Source: Spirochaetales bacterium (GTDB lineage Bacteria > Spirochaetota > Spirochaetia > DSM-27196 > SLST01). Taken from it: a stretch of DNA of 6,936 nucleotides. The notes beneath the pieces were generated by a model. It ran no database searches. It saw nothing but the letters and a program-made list of their open reading frames with translations, and was not told the DNA's origin. Every line of letters begins with the position of its first letter. Positions within the stretch are counted from its first letter, which is position 1. This document shows positions 5,225-6,936 of this stretch, in pieces. The position numbers and the translations under genes were made by a program. The DNA lies in assembly GCA_028284845.1 (NCBI GenBank), contig JANQQY010000288.1, forward strand, positions 1-6,936, in the 5' to 3' direction.

Positions 5225-6936
5225 ACTCATCGATACCCTCTGGGTGCTAACCGCCGGTGCGCTCGTCTTTTTTATGCAGGCGGGATTCGCCTTCTTGGAA
5301 TCCGGACTGACGCGCAGCAAGAACAGCATCAATGTCGCCATCAAGAACCTGACGGACCTTGGGGTCAGCCTCGTCTGTTTCTGGCTCTTTGGATTTGCGC
5401 TGATGTTTGGCCGCTCGATCTCCGGATTGTTTGGGGCGACCGAGTTCGCTCTCTCATCCGAGGGGGACCTCTGGGTTGCGGCGTTCTTCTTCTTTCAGGC
5501 GATGTTCTGCTCGACATCCGCGACGATCGTCAGCGGTGCCGTAGCCGAGCGAATGCGTTACTCGAGCTATATCGTGGCCACCATTCTCTTGAGTGCTGTC
5601 ATCTATCCGGTCTTTGGTCACTGGGCGTGGGGCGGATTCCTGACCGGCGAAGTGAACGGCTGGCTTGGACAGATTGGTTTTATCGATTTTGCCGGATCAA
5701 CCGTGGTCCACTCAATCGGCGGATGGATGTCATTGGCGGCGCTGATCGTTATCGGTCCTCGGGCCGGTGTCTTCTCCGAGTCGGGCCCGTCGCGCCGTGT
5801 CCCCGGCAGCAGCATTCCCATGGCCGTTGTGGGTGTCATCATCCTCTGGTTCGGCTGGTTCGGGTTCAACGGCGGATCGACACTCGCGCTCAACGCCACT
5901 GTCCCACAGATCATCACAAACACCGCGCTCGCCGCAGCAGCAGGAATGATCGCTTCCCTAGCGATAGGCTGGCCCTACTACAAGAAGCCTGATGTCTCGC
6001 TTGTTCTCAACGGCTCGCTCGCCGGCCTTGTCGCGATCACCGCACCCTGTGCCTATGTAACCGAGTTCGAGTCGATTCTGATCGGCGGCATTGGCGGACT
6101 CGTCATGTTCATCGGCGTGCTCGCCCTCGAGAAGCTCAGGATCGATGATGCGGTCGGCGCAATCCCGGTGCATCTGGCCGCCGGCATCTGGGGCACGCTC
6201 TCGGTTGCTCTCTTTGGCGAACCAGAGCTTCTTGGGACAGGGCTCTCGATGATCGAACAGCTGGGCGTTCAGGCGCTGGGTGTTACCGCGGCAGGTGTCT
6301 GGGCCTTTGGCATTGCGATTCTCTTTCTCTCAGGCTTCAATCGGTTCTCGCGCCTGCGTGTCACGGAAGACGAGGAGCAGAGCGGTCTCAACGTTGCTGA
6401 GCATGGAGCGAGCACGGAGATCTTCGACCTCTATCGAACTCTCGATCAGCAGGCGAGAACCGGAGACACCTCGCTCCGTGTCGCAGTTGAGCCCTTCACC
6501 GAGGTCGGTCAGATAGCCGCGCGTTACAACGACGTTATGGACTCGCTTGAAGAGAACCTCGTCGCGAAGAGTGAGTATCTTTCCATTCTAGATAACGTCT
6601 CAGATGCGCTCTTTCTGATCGACTCTGAGCTTCGCATTGGACCCTTCTACTCCGTGGCGTCCGAGCAGATCCTTGGGAACTCACAGCTTGCCAACGCCTA
6701 CCTTCCTGCGCTGATTGGCGAGCGCATACCCGAGGGCATGCGAGAGTCTGTCGTGGACTTCCTGCATCTTCTCTTCGATCGCAAGATCGACCTCCGAACG
6801 CTCTCACGGCTCAACCCGCTGAAGGAGCAAGAGTTCTATTTCGATGACAACGAGGGCGGGTTTGAGACGCGTCATCTGCGCGTGAGCTTTGTGCGAATTA
6901 GTCCGCGTGCCGGTGTCGACCGCGTCATGGTGATTG
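5214..6936 (+). CDS. Ammonium channel (Amt) fused to a C-terminal signalling region (3' end outside window)
   Basis: The frame stays open from GTG 5214 to the window end: 574 codons seen. Residues 1-375 are a full Amt/Rh channel of about 11 hydrophobic segments. Both pore histidines are present (H166 in STVVHSIGGW, H320 in AIPVHLAAGIWGT), as are D158 (IDFAG), the FFFFQAMF gate segment (91-98), GHWAWGG (135-141) and FGWFGFNGGST (213-223), so it can probably bind and may conduct ammonium. Residues about 389-450 (GLNVAEHGA, then VEPFTEVGQIAARYNDVMD) match the linker found in Amt proteins joined to kinases or cyclases. Residues 451-574 begin a PAS-like sensor (YLSILDNVSDALFLIDSELRI); an LNPL motif follows at 533-536. 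The output domain is beyond the window; a histidine kinase, Hpt or nucleotide cyclase are all possible. It follows cheY and cheX in one operon, so it is probably the sensor that feeds the receiver. Membrane-bound, signalling part cytoplasmic. Confidence 0.93.
   Translation, partial: MSPELIDTLWVLTAGALVFFMQAGFAFLESGLTRSKNSINVAIKNLTDLGVSLVCFWLFGFALMFGRSISGLFGATEFALSSEGDLWVAAFFFFQAMFCSTSATIVSGAVAERMRYSSYIVATILLSAVIYPVFGHWAWGGFLTGEVNGWLGQIGFIDFAGSTVVHSIGGWMSLAALIVIGPRAGVFSESGPSRRVPGSSIPMAVVGVIILWFGWFGFNGGSTLALNATVPQIITNTALAAAAGMIASLAIGWPYYKKPDVSLVLNGSLAGLVAITAPCAYVTEFESILIGGIGGLVMFIGVLALEKLRIDDAVGAIPVHLAAGIWGTLSVALFGEPELLGTGLSMIEQLGVQALGVTAAGVWAFGIAILFLSGFNRFSRLRVTEDEEQSGLNVAEHGASTEIFDLYRTLDQQARTGDTSLRVAVEPFTEVGQIAARYNDVMDSLEENLVAKSEYLSILDNVSDALFLIDSELRIGPFYSVASEQILGNSQLANAYLPALIGERIPEGMRESVVDFLHLLFDRKIDLRTLSRLNPLKEQEFYFDDNEGGFETRHLRVSFVRISPRAGVDRVMVI

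Noticed and set aside
5627..5992. 121-codon plus-strand frame inside the Amt gene
   Set aside because: It overlaps the conserved Amt helices in another frame, has an Arg/Ser/Pro-rich low-information product and no ribosome-binding site.

Overview
The window looks like part of the chromosome of an anaerobic, hydrogen-metabolising bacterium of moderately high GC. The lineage cannot be fixed from the sequence. A C-terminal HydF fragment implies an [FeFe]-hydrogenase, and the CheX-type phosphatase with an ammonium-transporter-linked sensor would suit a free-living spirochaete, but this is a low-confidence guess. No RNA genes, insertion sequences, CRISPR arrays or prophage genes were seen.

Layout. 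(1) 1-827, plus strand: the last 274 codons of hydF, the scaffold GTPase of [FeFe]-hydrogenase maturation. (2) 824-1447, minus strand: a cysteine-free Crp/Fnr-family regulator whose stop codon overlaps the hydF stop. (3) 1448-1498: a compact divergent control region with a perfect inverted repeat, TTGACCTTGGTCAA, which suits this regulator's FNR-like recognition helix, and a -10 hexamer, TACGAT, placed so that the downstream mRNA should be leaderless or nearly so. (4) 1499-4262, plus strand: three genes joined by ATGA overlaps. They encode a signal-less substrate-binding-fold protein with an N-terminal DUF1858-like domain, a cysteine-rich HypB/CobW-like GTPase, and a stand-alone ABC-type ATPase. 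There is no permease and no secretion signal. (5) 4263-4392: an AT-rich gap with a promoter for the next operon. (6) 4393-6936, plus strand: CheY-like receiver, CheX-like phosphatase, and an Amt ammonium channel fused to a cytoplasmic signalling region that runs off the window.

How it may work together. The Crp/Fnr protein probably represses itself and activates the three-gene operon, linking that operon to the same redox or gas cue that governs hydrogen metabolism. The three-gene operon is the most interesting part. It looks like an ABC importer rebuilt as a soluble, intracellular nucleotide-driven machine. Its position next to hydF and its GTPase with metal-site-like cysteines point to a role in metal-cofactor handling or hydrogenase maturation or regulation (inference). 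The second operon looks like a self-contained ammonium-sensing phosphorelay: Amt-linked sensor, CheY-like receiver and CheX phosphatase.
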